A stretch of DNA of 64,000 nucleotides from Paenibacillus sp. FSL R5-0341 (GTDB taxonomy: Bacteria; Bacillota; Bacilli; Paenibacillales; Paenibacillaceae): NCBI RefSeq assembly GCF_037975235.1, contig NZ_CP150241.1:4278001-4342000 (forward strand), read 5' to 3'. The first letter of the stretch is position 1. Every line of letters starts with the position of its first letter. This document shows positions 8,224 through 16,741 of this stretch, piece after piece. A model generated the notes under the pieces. The model saw only the letters and a list, made by a program, of their open reading frames with translations. It was not told where the DNA came from and searched no databases. The position numbers and the translations under genes were made by a program.

Positions 8224-9162
8224 CTATTTGCGGATTAATTGTTCAGCCAGTTCATGGCTGTCCATGACATGACTTGCACTAATCAGGCAATCATCAGGCG
8301 AGTCCAGACAAGCCAGGAAATGATCGACGGCTCCGCTAAAACCTCTGCGCGCTAACACAGTGTCCCAGCTCCCAAAAGTTTCTTTGGTTTCCAGACTCCC
8401 CTGTTCCATGTAGCTGATCGAGTCCATGTTCACGACTTCAACAGAGCGTCCACCACCATGCAATTCGATCTTCTCCAGATCTGCCCCAGCTTCACGTACC
8501 ATATCGAATCGACCATAGGCTGTTCTGCCCAGCTTGGCCGTTCCGGTCGCATGCAGCAGTCTGTCCAAATCATTCTTCCGAATCCATTGATGAAGCAGCT
8601 CCACGTTATGATCCGAGTACCACATCATTAGATCCAGCATATGGATGAGATCATCATAGATGGTTTCTGCCGCAGGACGATCCTGAATGCCTGTACGATG
8701 TTTTGTCACTGTCAGGGATTCTAAACCTTTTCCACCCTGCATCCATTCTTTCGCTTTTTGGTACATTGGTGCGAATCTGCGATTGAAGCCCACTGCCAGT
8801 AACAGACCTTGTGCCTCGGCAAAAGCCGTCATTTCTTCCGACTCCCGAAGCGTATAGGATAACGGCTTGTCTACGTATACGGCCAATCCCTGTTCCAAAC
8901 ATTGCATGACAATGTCAAAGTGCGCTTCCGTTGCTGTATGTACAAACACGGCATCCAGATCCCAGGACAACAGTTCTTTCAGATCCGTTGTTCCCCGTTC
9001 TAATCGATACGCCTCCTGAACGGCTTTGACCGGCTCTGGAGATCGGTTCATAATGCCTACAATCTCCACGTTCGGATGAGCTGTTAACAGCGGCAAATAT
9101 ACTTTACGTGCAATATCGCCGAGGCCGATAATTGCAACTCGTTTACGTTGGGTTGTTTCCAT
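8224..9162 (-). CDS. Gfo/Idh/MocA-family oxidoreductase (second)
   Basis: The protein has about 312 residues from the ATG at 9162 (AGGTGG 10 bases upstream); an ATG 9 bases earlier is possible. It shows the Rossmann motif VAIIGLGDIARKVYLPLL and the VDKPLSYTL motif with the family lysine, then GFNRRFAPMYQ, a hallmark of the short Gfo/Idh/MocA subgroup. At 312 residues it is shorter than the other copy (378) and has a different C-terminal domain with DDLIHMLDLMMWY, so it is not a recent duplicate. Its substrate is unknown. It probably forms a two-gene unit with the 104-residue protein. Confidence 0.82.
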   Translation of the reverse strand: METTQRKRVAIIGLGDIARKVYLPLLTAHPNVEIVGIMNRSPEPVKAVQEAYRLERGTTDLKELLSWDLDAVFVHTATEAHFDIVMQCLEQGLAVYVDKPLSYTLRESEEMTAFAEAQGLLLAVGFNRRFAPMYQKAKEWMQGGKGLESLTVTKHRTGIQDRPAAETIYDDLIHMLDLMMWYSDHNVELLHQWIRKNDLDRLLHATGTAKLGRTAYGRFDMVREAGADLEKIELHGGGRSVEVVNMDSISYMEQGSLETKETFGSWDTVLARRGFSGAVDHFLACLDSPDDCLISASHVMDSHELAEQLIRK

Positions 9163-9241
9163 GATGATCATTCCACCTTCAGTTCGGTTCTATATTTCCA
9201 CGTCCTATAGTGTAACCCTTCGGACAGCAACTTGCCAGTGA

Positions 9242-9973
9242 TTGCAGCAGACTTCGCACGAATTGTTCAGACAATGGGCGAACGTGGTAAACTTAGGAGG
9301 AACAGCAGTACAGATCGGGACACGACTAGACCTGCCTGATCTGAAAGGAGCGTTTGGGATTTTGCGAAAATGGTTATGGCTTCTGTTATATGTTTTACTT
9401 GCAGGAGTAACGTTTATTTACAGATATGAACTGCTGGCCTGGACCGATCTCCATCAGTCCATCCCGCTATTACTCGCCATGGCAACATTGTTTGCTCTTG
9501 TGCCTGTAATTCCTTATAAGTTTGTTATTATCGCCTTTGGTTACAGTTACGGTACTACCACGGCAGCCTGGATATGCTGGCTTGGCACCACACTTGCAGC
9601 CATGCTCGTTTATGGCGGAGCAAGAACCATCTTCAGACATCAGGCGAGATCGTACCTCGAACGCATTCGGGGTCTGAACCGTTTTACCACATGGATGGAG
9701 GCACATCCGTTCATGGGTGTCATGTCGATGCGACTGTTGCCGATCGTGCCTCAGATGGCCGTTAATATTTACGCAGGTATAACGTACACGCCATTCTGGG
9801 TCTTCATGGTTGCCACGGCCATTGGGAAAATGCCAGCGATTTTTGTATTTGCCTATGCAGGTGCACAAGCTGAAACCTCCATCTGGCTGAGCCTGGCCAT
9901 CCTTGCCGGATATCTGGTGTTCATGGCCATTGTTTTGCTCTTATTTCGCTTTCGGTCACGCAACAAAGCCTGA
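9242..9973 (+). CDS. TVP38/TMEM64-family (DedA-like) membrane protein
   Basis: An integral membrane protein of up to 243 residues with about five to six hydrophobic segments, beginning at WLWLLLYVLLAGVTFIY. The VTT-domain core is visible: PVIPYKFVIIAFGYSYG, then MSMRLLPIVPQMAVNIYAG and a terminal hydrophobic helix before basic residues. VTT/DedA-superfamily proteins include lipid scramblases and undecaprenyl-phosphate or phospholipid translocators. The start is uncertain: the TTG at 9242 has no ribosome site, while AAAGGAG stands before an in-frame TTG at 9362 that begins MRKWLWLLLYVLL. The shorter form would keep every membrane segment. Confidence 0.75.
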   Translation: MQQTSHELFRQWANVVNLGGTAVQIGTRLDLPDLKGAFGILRKWLWLLLYVLLAGVTFIYRYELLAWTDLHQSIPLLLAMATLFALVPVIPYKFVIIAFGYSYGTTTAAWICWLGTTLAAMLVYGGARTIFRHQARSYLERIRGLNRFTTWMEAHPFMGVMSMRLLPIVPQMAVNIYAGITYTPFWVFMVATAIGKMPAIFVFAYAGAQAETSIWLSLAILAGYLVFMAIVLLLFRFRSRNKA

Positions 9974-10020
9974 ATTCAGAATTCGTAAACCGTTCAGATT
10001 CAGCTTGTTTTCATTCCGGC

Positions 10021-10049
10021 TTGGTTGGCTTGCCAATTCAGGATATAAT
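10021..10049 (+). promoter_or_regulatory. Sigma-A-type promoter of msrAB
   Basis: TTGGTT (10021-10026), a 17-base spacer and a perfect TATAAT (10044-10049), about 105 bases before the msrAB start. Confidence 0.65.
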
Positions 10050-10153
10050 AGAAGAGCAAGCCTAGTGCTTGTGTAACAAGTTTAATAAAACCGTAGATTG
10101 CTGGAGCTCGAACACGAGCGCTAAATCTTCATCAGAAATGGAGTGACTATAGC

Positions 10154-11116
10154 ATGGAACAACATTCAAGTGAGTTAGCAACTTTTGCAGGCGGATGCTT
10201 CTGGTGTATGGTATCCCCCTTTGAAGAACTGCCCGGTATTCATAAGATCGTATCGGGTTATACAGGAGGACATACCGAGAATCCAACATATGAAGAGGTC
10301 TGCTCGGAGACAACAGGACATGTAGAGGCTGTACAAATTACGTTTGACCCTGCCATCTTCCCTTATAAGAAACTGGTTGAACTGTTCTGGCAGCAGATTG
10401 ATCCTACGGATACAGGCGGGCAATTCCATGACCGTGGATCTTCCTATCAGACGGCCATCTTCTATCACAGCGAAGAGCAGCGCCAGATTGCGGAAGCTTC
10501 CAAAGCGGAGCTGGGACAAAGCGGACGCTTTGACAAACCAATCTTCACTCCGATTTTGCCAGCCAAACCGTTCTATGAAGCGGAAGAACATCACCAAAAT
10601 TATCACCGGAAGAACCCTGCCCATTACAAACGCTACAGCAAAGGTTCTGGACGCGTAGACTTCATCGAACGCAACTGGTCCGGTAACGTGGATAAAGACG
10701 GGCTGAAAGAGCGTCTGACGCCGCTTCAATATGAAGTTACGCAGAACAGCGCGACCGAGCCTGCATTCCATAACGAATTCTGGGATCACCACGGTGATGG
10801 TATCTATGTGGACATCGTATCTGGCGAGCCATTGTTCAGTTCTACCGACAAATACGACTCCGGCTGTGGCTGGCCGAGCTTCACACGTCCATTGCGTGAC
10901 CACAACGTGAAGGAAAAAACCGATCTAAGCCACTTCATGATTCGTACCGAAGTGAGAAGTCGTGAAGGTGATTCCCATCTGGGTCACCTGTTCAACGATG
11001 GTCCTGCCGAAGCAGGTGGAATGCGTTATTGCATCAACTCTGCGGCACTTCGTTTTGTACCCAAAGAAGACTTGCAAAAAGAAGGATATGGTGAGTACGC
11101 CGTCCTTTTCCAATAA
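10154..11116 (+). CDS. msrAB: Fused peptide methionine sulfoxide reductase MsrA-MsrB
   Basis: The protein has 320 residues in two domains that repair oxidised methionine. MsrA (about 5-160, S-epimer) carries the catalytic motif GGCFWC with Cys15 as nucleophile and a YxxxxxHHQNYH region near 141-151. MsrB (about 185-310, R-epimer) carries SGCGWPSF (Cys238, recycling) and [11 protein letters not shown] (Cys293, catalytic). The zinc-binding CxxC pairs of some MsrB proteins are absent, as in many bacterial fusions. There is no signal peptide, so it should act in the cytoplasm. It is monocistronic, with its own promoter and a strong terminator. Confidence 0.95.
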   Translation: MEQHSSELATFAGGCFWCMVSPFEELPGIHKIVSGYTGGHTENPTYEEVCSETTGHVEAVQITFDPAIFPYKKLVELFWQQIDPTDTGGQFHDRGSSYQTAIFYHSEEQRQIAEASKAELGQSGRFDKPIFTPILPAKPFYEAEEHHQNYHRKNPAHYKRYSKGSGRVDFIERNWSGNVDKDGLKERLTPLQYEVTQNSATEPAFHNEFWDHHGDGIYVDIVSGEPLFSSTDKYDSGCGWPSFTRPLRDHNVKEKTDLSHFMIRTEVRSREGDSHLGHLFNDGPAEAGGMRYCINSAALRFVPKEDLQKEGYGEYAVLFQ

Positions 11117-11138
11117 GTTTTAATACAAATACAAAAAG

Positions 11139-11166
11139 AGCAGTGGGATGATCCCGCTGCTTTTTT
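11139..11166. terminator. msrAB terminator
   Basis: An 11-bp stem AGCAGTGGGAT/ATCCCGCTGCT followed by six T, with A-rich sequence on the other side. It can also serve the converging MFS gene. Confidence 0.9.
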
Positions 11167-11226
11167 GTCGTACATTCTTGTTTTTAATAGACGAACTATT
11201 GTTGCACGAGAATGCATCGATTAGGT

Positions 11227-12456
11227 TTAGCTCGAAGCGATTTCCGAATTTAATTGGCTGGCAGGAGCCGTCTGATCATTACGAAATTGAATTCGCATCC
11301 CTGGAACGATACCCAGGATCATTACAGTAACCGAAATGGCATAGACGATAAAAATGGATGTGCTGTTCATCAGTACACCTGCCATGGAAGATCCAAGAAG
11401 CATAGTTCCGATGAATAAGGGTGTGATGGTACCATTCACTCTCCCAATCAAGTGCTCATCTATCCGAGTGACCAAATATGTGGAGATGATGACGTTGATA
11501 AATGCCAAACTGATTGAGCTTAAGAAGCTAATCAAAAGGGTCAGCCAGAACCAACTGGATAAGACTTCACCCATCGTAGTTACAGCCAGACACAGCACAC
11601 CTACGATCAGAGTTAAAGTCTGATTCAACTTGCCACTTATAGCAGCCGCAATACCTCCTCCAATCAATAAACCTAATCCGGATGCCCCAGACAGGAACTG
11701 TAACGACGTTGCTTCAAGTCCTAGACGTTCGGTGATCAGAAATATGCCAAGTGGGCTGATGAGACCCGCAGAAAGCCCTATACAACTGAATACCAAACTA
11801 AGCATTCTTAAGGAGCGGGATTGAGCAACATATTGCCAGCCCTCTTTGATATCCGCAAACAATGAGGTGCTTGTTTCCCGCTGCGTGGCGTCTTTAGGCA
11901 GAAATGTGAGTAGAAGCGCAGAGGTGAGGAATAGAATGAGTAATGCGTACATGGATGCCTGAATGCCCATTGCAGTATATATAAACGTTCCTACGATTGG
12001 TCCGAGAATTAAAAACAACGATTGACCACTCTGTGTAATAGCAATTGCAGATTGCAAATGTTCTCCCTTTACATTTCGCCTCACAATCTTTAGAGAGGAT
12101 GGTTGAGAAAACTGGCTAACGATAGAGGATACAAACGTGGCTACGTATAGAATCTGCCAATACCCAGAAGATAAAACGCCAATAATCATGACAATGGACA
12201 ACGCACTCAGAATATCCCCCAGTATCATCGTACGTTTGGGATTCCAGCGATCAGCAAGTGCACCGCCAATGATAGAGAAAACAAAAATCGGGGCATATTC
12301 AAGTACGGTAATTAGCGAAACAGCTATTGGACTTCCCTGAGTTCGATCCATCACATAATAGAGGATCGCCATATTCCGGATCCATATCGCCAGATTTTGC
12401 AGCAGATCAGACCCTGTCACGATTAAAAAAGCTTTGTTCCTGAACAATGTGTTCAT
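11227..12456 (-). CDS. MFS efflux transporter, EntS/MFS_3-like
   Basis: The protein has 409 residues and about 12 hydrophobic segments. The loop 2-3 MFS signature is visible as GGALADRWNPKRTMI, and LRMLSLVFSCIGLSAG opens the second half. The ATG at 12456 has GAGGAG upstream. It belongs to the drug/siderophore exporter branch. It lies 81 bases downstream of a tetR-type gene in the same direction, with a TetR palindrome in the gap, so export of a toxic compound sensed by that repressor is the likely role. The substrate is unknown. Confidence 0.87.
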   Translation of the reverse strand: MNTLFRNKAFLIVTGSDLLQNLAIWIRNMAILYYVMDRTQGSPIAVSLITVLEYAPIFVFSIIGGALADRWNPKRTMILGDILSALSIVMIIGVLSSGYWQILYVATFVSSIVSQFSQPSSLKIVRRNVKGEHLQSAIAITQSGQSLFLILGPIVGTFIYTAMGIQASMYALLILFLTSALLLTFLPKDATQRETSTSLFADIKEGWQYVAQSRSLRMLSLVFSCIGLSAGLISPLGIFLITERLGLEATSLQFLSGASGLGLLIGGGIAAAISGKLNQTLTLIVGVLCLAVTTMGEVLSSWFWLTLLISFLSSISLAFINVIISTYLVTRIDEHLIGRVNGTITPLFIGTMLLGSSMAGVLMNSTSIFIVYAISVTVMILGIVPGMRIQFRNDQTAPASQLNSEIASS

Positions 12457-12474
12457 TCTCCATCTCCTCTTTTT

Positions 12475-12492
12475 AAACCGACTGTCCGGTTT
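12475..12492. promoter_or_regulatory. TetR operator before the MFS gene
   Basis: The palindrome AAACCG-N6-CGGTTT shares the ACCGACT-x-T-x-CGGT core with the site in front of the tetR-type gene (13150-13171). It sits 19 bases upstream of the MFS start, covering the ribosome-site approach. Confidence 0.65.
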
Positions 12493-12537
12493 ATTAATAT
12501 TTTTAAAAAAAACTGACGTTTCATCAGCTTTTCATGG

Positions 12538-13146
12538 TTAATGTTGTTGAATGCCTGCCAGCAGACTGGCCATGCCTTTGTGGTAAATACGACGAATATC
12601 CGCCAGGTCCTTTTCGTAATAGAGCGTAGTCAATCCGCTAAACAGACCGTAGATAATGTGCATTACATCCTGTGGGTCATCCTGTTTTAACTCCCCATCT
12701 TCCATCCCTTTAGCAATAATGGACTCATATGTCGCATATGGAATTCGAATCAGGGAAAGCATCTCATCAAGCATCTCCTGGCTGACGACCTGACCCGAAA
12801 CAAACTCGTTAATCGCGTGATTCAGCGGGTTCGCCAGATCATCCACATAATGATCAGCAAGTCCGTACAGTTTATCTACAGCTGTCTCATACCCGGATTC
12901 TTTGTCCAGCCAGGCATCCATCCAGTCTTCATTATTAAGCTTGATTAAATACATAAATAGCTCTTCTTTGCTTTTGAAATGATAATAAATACTGCCTTTA
13001 CTCCGATTGTTAATCGTACATATGTCTTCCATGGAAGTTGCACTATATCCCTTTTGGGCAAACAGTTCCTTGGTATTACGAGCAATGTCTTTCTTAATCT
13101 GGGCAACATCTTTTCTTCGTTTAACTTCGATTGGAAAAACCTCCAT
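12538..13146 (-). CDS. TetR/AcrR-family repressor
   Basis: The protein has 202 residues. The N-terminal helix-turn-helix is clear: ARNTKELFAQKGYSATSMED followed by SKGSIYYHFKSKEELF, the family signature, at about 22-66. The C-terminal half is a helical ligand and dimer domain. The ATG at 13146 has no good ribosome site and directly follows the operator, which suggests weak or near-leaderless translation, common for self-limited repressors. A sigma-A promoter overlapping the operator and a matching operator before the MFS gene make a standard drug-sensing circuit. Confidence 0.88.
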   Translation of the reverse strand: MEVFPIEVKRRKDVAQIKKDIARNTKELFAQKGYSATSMEDICTINNRSKGSIYYHFKSKEELFMYLIKLNNEDWMDAWLDKESGYETAVDKLYGLADHYVDDLANPLNHAINEFVSGQVVSQEMLDEMLSLIRIPYATYESIIAKGMEDGELKQDDPQDVMHIIYGLFSGLTTLYYEKDLADIRRIYHKGMASLLAGIQQH

Positions 13147-13149
13147 AAA

Positions 13150-13199
13150 TTAAACCGACTATTCGGTCTAATAGTATCACAGCTAAAATCCTCCGTCAA
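13150..13199 (-). promoter_or_regulatory. tetR-type gene promoter with overlapping operator
   Basis: On the leftward strand: TTGACG (complement of 13194-13199), a 17-base spacer and TACTAT (complement of 13171-13176). The 22-bp palindrome TTAAACCGA-N4-TCGGTCTAA (13150-13171; one mismatched pair) touches the -10 element and covers the start site, so bound repressor would block its own transcription. Confidence 0.75.
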
Positions 13200-13279
13200 T
13201 TCAATGTACACAGGCACCCTCTAATTTACTTTAGAAGATATACAAGAGAGTACCTGATTACATTTCAGGAAAGAGGTCG

Positions 13280-14080
13280 TCACATCATACTTACAATCCA
13301 ACCAATCCAATACGCAAATGGAATTAATAACAACTGTGCCAACAGTGTGCCGAACAAACGGGATACGAGCATGCAGCCATAGATCTGATTCATGCGATCC
13401 AAACGGATCTCGCCACGTAATGATTTGTCACTGAGCAGGGAAATCCGGGGATCAATCAGGATGGTCAGCAAAATGGTTGCTATTCCGTTAATCAGCCCTG
13501 TTGATTGGGATGCAGCTACAGCCTGTCCTGGGTAAAGATACGCTGCGTACAAGCTTGATAGGACACCCGTGGTATAGATTGCGGTTACAGCTACATTCAG
13601 CATCATTAACCGTCTTGGCATCCCATGTTGTACCAATCGTTTGGCCATCTTCCAGGATGGCGGGGTGATGTAATACGTTGCATTTCTAATCTTGCTTCGC
13701 TTCAGCATACCGCGAACCATTGCAGGGATGGAGCCAGCTGCTTCAAAATGCACAACCATTCTCGACGAGAGCTTAACCATCGTTGGGAAACATAATATGG
13801 CTAATGCCGTTCCTATCGTTGCCGCACCCATTAACCAATGTAGCTGTGCTGCAAAGTGTGGATTGGCTCCACGTGTGGCGGTATCCACCAGATTACCTAC
13901 CATTGGACCTTGGGCCATATTCGAGGTTCGCGAAACCAACAGCAAAATACCTGCCAATGAAATGGCCAGCGCAATTCTGCGGGTGCGTAATCCACCGAGG
14001 CGGAGCGCGTATGACAAGCTATCTGCGGCATGAATCAGCATGGTGAACACCATAGGGATTGCCAGACTAAGACTAAACAT
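13280..14080 (-). CDS. amj: Amj, alternative lipid II flippase
   Basis: The protein has 266 residues from the ATG at 14080, with AAAGGAG 9 bases upstream; the frame is open upstream but without signals. It is a polytopic membrane protein starting MFSLSLAIPMVFTMLIHAAD, followed by SLSYALRLGGLRTRRIALA, which is characteristic of the Amj (YdaH, DUF2837) family. In B. subtilis Amj can replace MurJ in moving lipid II across the membrane and is induced through SigM when MurJ fails. A palindromic repeat element lies about 120 bases upstream. Confidence 0.85.
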   Translation of the reverse strand: MFSLSLAIPMVFTMLIHAADSLSYALRLGGLRTRRIALAISLAGILLLVSRTSNMAQGPMVGNLVDTATRGANPHFAAQLHWLMGAATIGTALAILCFPTMVKLSSRMVVHFEAAGSIPAMVRGMLKRSKIRNATYYITPPSWKMAKRLVQHGMPRRLMMLNVAVTAIYTTGVLSSLYAAYLYPGQAVAASQSTGLINGIATILLTILIDPRISLLSDKSLRGEIRLDRMNQIYGCMLVSRLFGTLLAQLLLIPFAYWIGWIVSMM

Positions 14081-14200
14081 ATGTATGTACTCCTTTATCT
14101 TCCTTTTGTTGAACTTATTTCTTACATGGACAGCATTATACTCCTCTGGCTTGCAAAAGTATAGGAACGAGATCCTTCTATTTAAGTTGAAATAAAGAAT

Positions 14201-14350
14201 ATTTACACTTGACACTCCGATGACAGAACAACCTTCCGATCGCTGTTATCCCCAGATTTTTTGATTCCTTTTAGAATGGGGTAAATCCGGGGATAAAGGC
14301 GAACACTTCGCTTCTTCAGGTTTTTTCTGTCCTCTCCGTTTCGTGTAAAT
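14201..14350. repeat. Palindromic intergenic element, copy 1
   Basis: A 150-bp element with ends ATTTACAC and GTGTAAAT. The centre folds on ATCCCCAGATTT/AAATCCGGGGAT, with GACAGAA (14222-14228) pairing to TTCTGTC (14325-14331) and a small GCGAA/TTCGC hairpin on the right arm. This is the best-preserved copy of a family of five in the window. Confidence 0.85.
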
Positions 14351-14408
14351 GTTTATTTCAATTAAAATAGATCATCGGTAAATGCACTTACGACCTCGGA
14401 TGTTCATC

Positions 14409-14433
14409 GTTTATCCCTCCCCTCACAGGGTAA
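14409..14433 (+). promoter_or_regulatory. SigB-like promoter of the DUF2188 gene
   Basis: GTTTAT (14409-14414), a 13-base spacer and GGGTAA (14428-14433), against the SigB consensus GTTTAA-N12-14-GGGTAT. It ends 37 bases before the start. Whether this organism has SigB cannot be seen here. Confidence 0.45.
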
Positions 14434-14470
14434 TATACAACTAATCCATTATTGTACAGGAGGGGTTCAT

Positions 14471-14941
14471 ATGCCTTGGAACAAACAGGATTATCCGGTA
14501 TCCATGAAGAACTTGGAACCACGTGTCAGACATAAAGCAATTGAAATTGCTAATGCTCTGCTCGATGACGGGTATGAGGAAGGACGCTCGATTGCCATAG
14601 CGACAGCTAAGGCGGAAGAATGGGATGAAAACCATCCCGTGCCGGAACGTTCAAAATCGGACTCCACATCTTCTTCTGAAAATGCTAACCGTAATAAGTC
14701 ATCCTCCACGGAGCGTCGTCATTCTGAGCCCGTATCTTCGTCCAAAAGTCATGACAACATCCATGTCGTGCCTACCGACGCTGGCTGGGCGATCAAGGAA
14801 GAAGGAAAGTCTACTTACCTGTCGACATTCGATACTAAGGCAGAGGCTGTAGATAAGGCTAAAGAACTTAGCAGCCAACAGAATATTCGCGCGATTATCC
14901 ATAATCAGGATGGTCAGATTGCTTCTTCGATCAAGTCTTGA
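14471..14941 (+). CDS. DUF2188-domain protein, YdaT-like
   Basis: The protein has 156 residues, with AGGAGGGG 5-6 bases before the ATG. The N-terminal part (1-50, MPWNKQDYPVSMKNL then IANALLDDGYEEGRSIAIAT) is the ChaB-like helical region seen in B. subtilis YdaT. A Ser/Arg-rich linker (about 60-93) joins it to a C-terminal DUF2188 domain (about 95-156: HVVPTDAGWAIKEEGK, then FDTKAEAVDKAKEL). YdaT belongs to the general-stress regulon in B. subtilis, and the SigB-like promoter here agrees. The molecular function is unknown. Confidence 0.8.
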   Translation: MPWNKQDYPVSMKNLEPRVRHKAIEIANALLDDGYEEGRSIAIATAKAEEWDENHPVPERSKSDSTSSSENANRNKSSSTERRHSEPVSSSKSHDNIHVVPTDAGWAIKEEGKSTYLSTFDTKAEAVDKAKELSSQQNIRAIIHNQDGQIASSIKS

Positions 14942-14959
14942 AACATGAGCGAAAACAAC

Positions 14960-15000
14960 AAAATCCCTTTTGCTGCTGAAGAGCAGTCAAAAGGGATTTT
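14960..15000. terminator. Bidirectional terminator
   Basis: A 13-bp stem AAAATCCCTTTTG/CAAAAGGGATTTT with an inner CTGCT/AGCAG hairpin. A and T runs on both sides let it serve the converging DUF2188 and YitT-like genes. Confidence 0.85.
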
Positions 15001-15057
15001 ATATGAACGTTAACCATCTAAACCCGATACAGGTTATGGTTGTTCTGAAACGTATGG

Positions 15058-15792
15058 TTAATGGGATACCCCTCTAGCCACCGTAGTTCGCTGTGAAACA
15101 GCAGCAGCGTTAACTGCCTTGGCTGCAGCCGATGGCATCGGCAATTTCACAGCTGAAGTCGTAACCACGGTTCCGCGAGCCGGAACACTAACGACGTACG
15201 TAATGACTTTGCTGGCGATCCATACGGCCAGAATCGTATATAAAGTTTCTTTTACCGGAAGAAAGAAAAGCGACAATCCCAATACAAAAGCATCACTGAC
15301 AAAGAAAACTGTTCCCAGCTTCCATCCCTTCCAGCGGCTAACCAGCACAGCGAGAATATCGTCTCCGCCTGTCGCTCCACCGAATCGAAGCACGATCCCC
15401 GCGCCTACCCCTGTCAATACACCGGATAGAACTGCCGGAATCCACAGATTTCCGTTAAACGACATCACCAGTGTGGAGTATCGTTCAAAGCCGTCATAGA
15501 ATAGGGAAAATGCACCGACGCCAAGCAATGCCTGAATCATGAATTTCCAGCCTTTAAGGAACCAAGCCAGAATCATGACCGGAATGTCCAGTAACAACAT
15601 ACCGATGGCAGGTGATAAGCCTGTTGCGTATTTTCCGAGCAGGGCCAGACCGACAAATCCGCCCTCCGATAAATGATTCTGAAAGTTAATGTGATAGTAA
15701 GCAAAAGCTAAAATAAATGTACCGAGTAGCATAATGGCGAATTTGATCGCCTCTGTTTTAACGTGTTGTAAGGTTAACGATGTTCTCTTCAT
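15058..15792 (-). CDS. YitT-family membrane protein lacking the DUF2179 domain
   Basis: The protein has 244 residues, with GAGGGA 6 bases before the ATG. Five or six hydrophobic segments carry the YitT core: GGFVGLALLGKYATGLSPAI, then GVLTGVGAGIVLRFGGATGG and DILAVLVSRWKGWKLGTVFF. Full-length YitT proteins are about 280 residues and end in a cytoplasmic DUF2179 domain; here that is replaced by an Ala/Val/Thr-rich tail of about 45 residues (PSAAAKAVNAAAVSQR). The function of the family is unknown. Confidence 0.8.
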   Translation of the reverse strand: MKRTSLTLQHVKTEAIKFAIMLLGTFILAFAYYHINFQNHLSEGGFVGLALLGKYATGLSPAIGMLLLDIPVMILAWFLKGWKFMIQALLGVGAFSLFYDGFERYSTLVMSFNGNLWIPAVLSGVLTGVGAGIVLRFGGATGGDDILAVLVSRWKGWKLGTVFFVSDAFVLGLSLFFLPVKETLYTILAVWIASKVITYVVSVPARGTVVTTSAVKLPMPSAAAKAVNAAAVSQRTTVARGVSH

Positions 15793-16112
15793 TCAGGTTC
15801 CCTCGCAGTTTGTAGGTTGGTTTTTTAGACCGACCGTACCCTGCAAAAGGTAAGCCTGGAAGAAATCATCGTGTACGTCCTTCGAATATTCATTCCAATC
15901 CCCTCTTTCGCAGAGTCAGCCGTTTTTTTGAAACCGGTTGGTGTACTCTACAAGGGGCGCTATGTGTATGAGAGATCGTAACGTTTCCAGATCGTCCTTG
16001 GGGAGATTGTCCTTCGGGAACTCATGGTATCCTGATCCTTTCTGTTCTGTTGTGGTTAGCTGTGCTTAGTTAAACTGAAAAATAACTACAATGCATAAGC
16101 TTGAACATTTAA

Positions 16113-16301
16113 TTGTACACTTACCACTTCAACTGCAATACCCTCTTCTGATCGCTGCCATCCCCGGATTTCTGGAATTCCATTTTCCCTCTGGGGAAAA
16201 TCCGGCGATAGCTTATGCTTCCGAAGCTTTCTTTCAGAAAGCTTTCAGGCGAACACTTCGCTTCTAAAGATGGGTTCTGCACTCTTCGTTCCTGTGTAAA
16301 T
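16113..16301. repeat. Palindromic intergenic element, copy 2
   Basis: A 189-bp diverged copy with ends TTGTACAC and GTGTAAAT. It keeps GATCGCTG, the ATCCCCGGATTT arm and the GGCGAACACTTCGCTTCT arm, and carries an extra internal hairpin around CTTTCTTTCAGAAAG that is shared only with copy 5. Confidence 0.75.
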
Positions 16302-16691
16302 TGTAAATCCAACTTACAGCAGTTGCAAGTTCATTCAGTTTAATCACCAAAGCTAACTTGCTTGTTCTTCTATTATATAACACCAACGTGACCGGGTCTA
16401 AACAGCAGACCCCTCAAAAACAGGCATAAAGAAGCCTCTGGACTGCTCCAGCAGTCATACGGCAACACCAGGATAAGCAATGCTTGCTAATGGTGCAACC
16501 TGCTCCTTTATTCTATGACCAAAGCTTCCAAAAATAACTGTCATTCACCCAACTGTGACAAATCGGGGCCTTTTTTTATTTTCTTGCGCTTTTTAAAGGA
16601 ATCATTTTCCCTTCGCACATACACTATAGCAAACGTAATCGGCTTTATTCTTTGTCCAGCTCAGACGTTTCCAGACTTACTCTGCTTTTTA

Positions 16692-16700
16692 TGGTATAAT
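16692..16700 (+). promoter_or_regulatory. Extended -10 promoter of the TIR-domain gene
   Basis: TGG-TATAAT forms an extended -10 element 41 bases before the ATG. No good -35 hexamer is visible, as is usual for extended -10 promoters. Confidence 0.5.
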
Positions 16701-16741
16701 ATAACAATTGAATCCCACTACCGTTTAAGCGAGGCGGATTG

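Larger units (their letters stand above)
15793..16741. other. Long divergent intergenic region with repeat copy 2 and a hairpin cluster
   Basis: No gene is supported in these 949 bases. They hold palindromic element copy 2 (16113-16301), then at about 16396-16500 a run of hairpins: GGGTCT/AGACCC, AGGC/GCCT with a T5 tail on the leftward strand, GACTGCT/AGCAGTC and CACCA/TGGTG. The cluster looks like a structured RNA or terminator series, but I cannot assign a family. The right end holds the promoter of the TIR-domain gene. Confidence 0.55.

Noticed and set aside
16515..16741. Rightward 75-codon frame just before the TIR gene
   Set aside because: It overlaps the extended -10 promoter and ribosome site of the TIR gene and has no ribosome site of its own.
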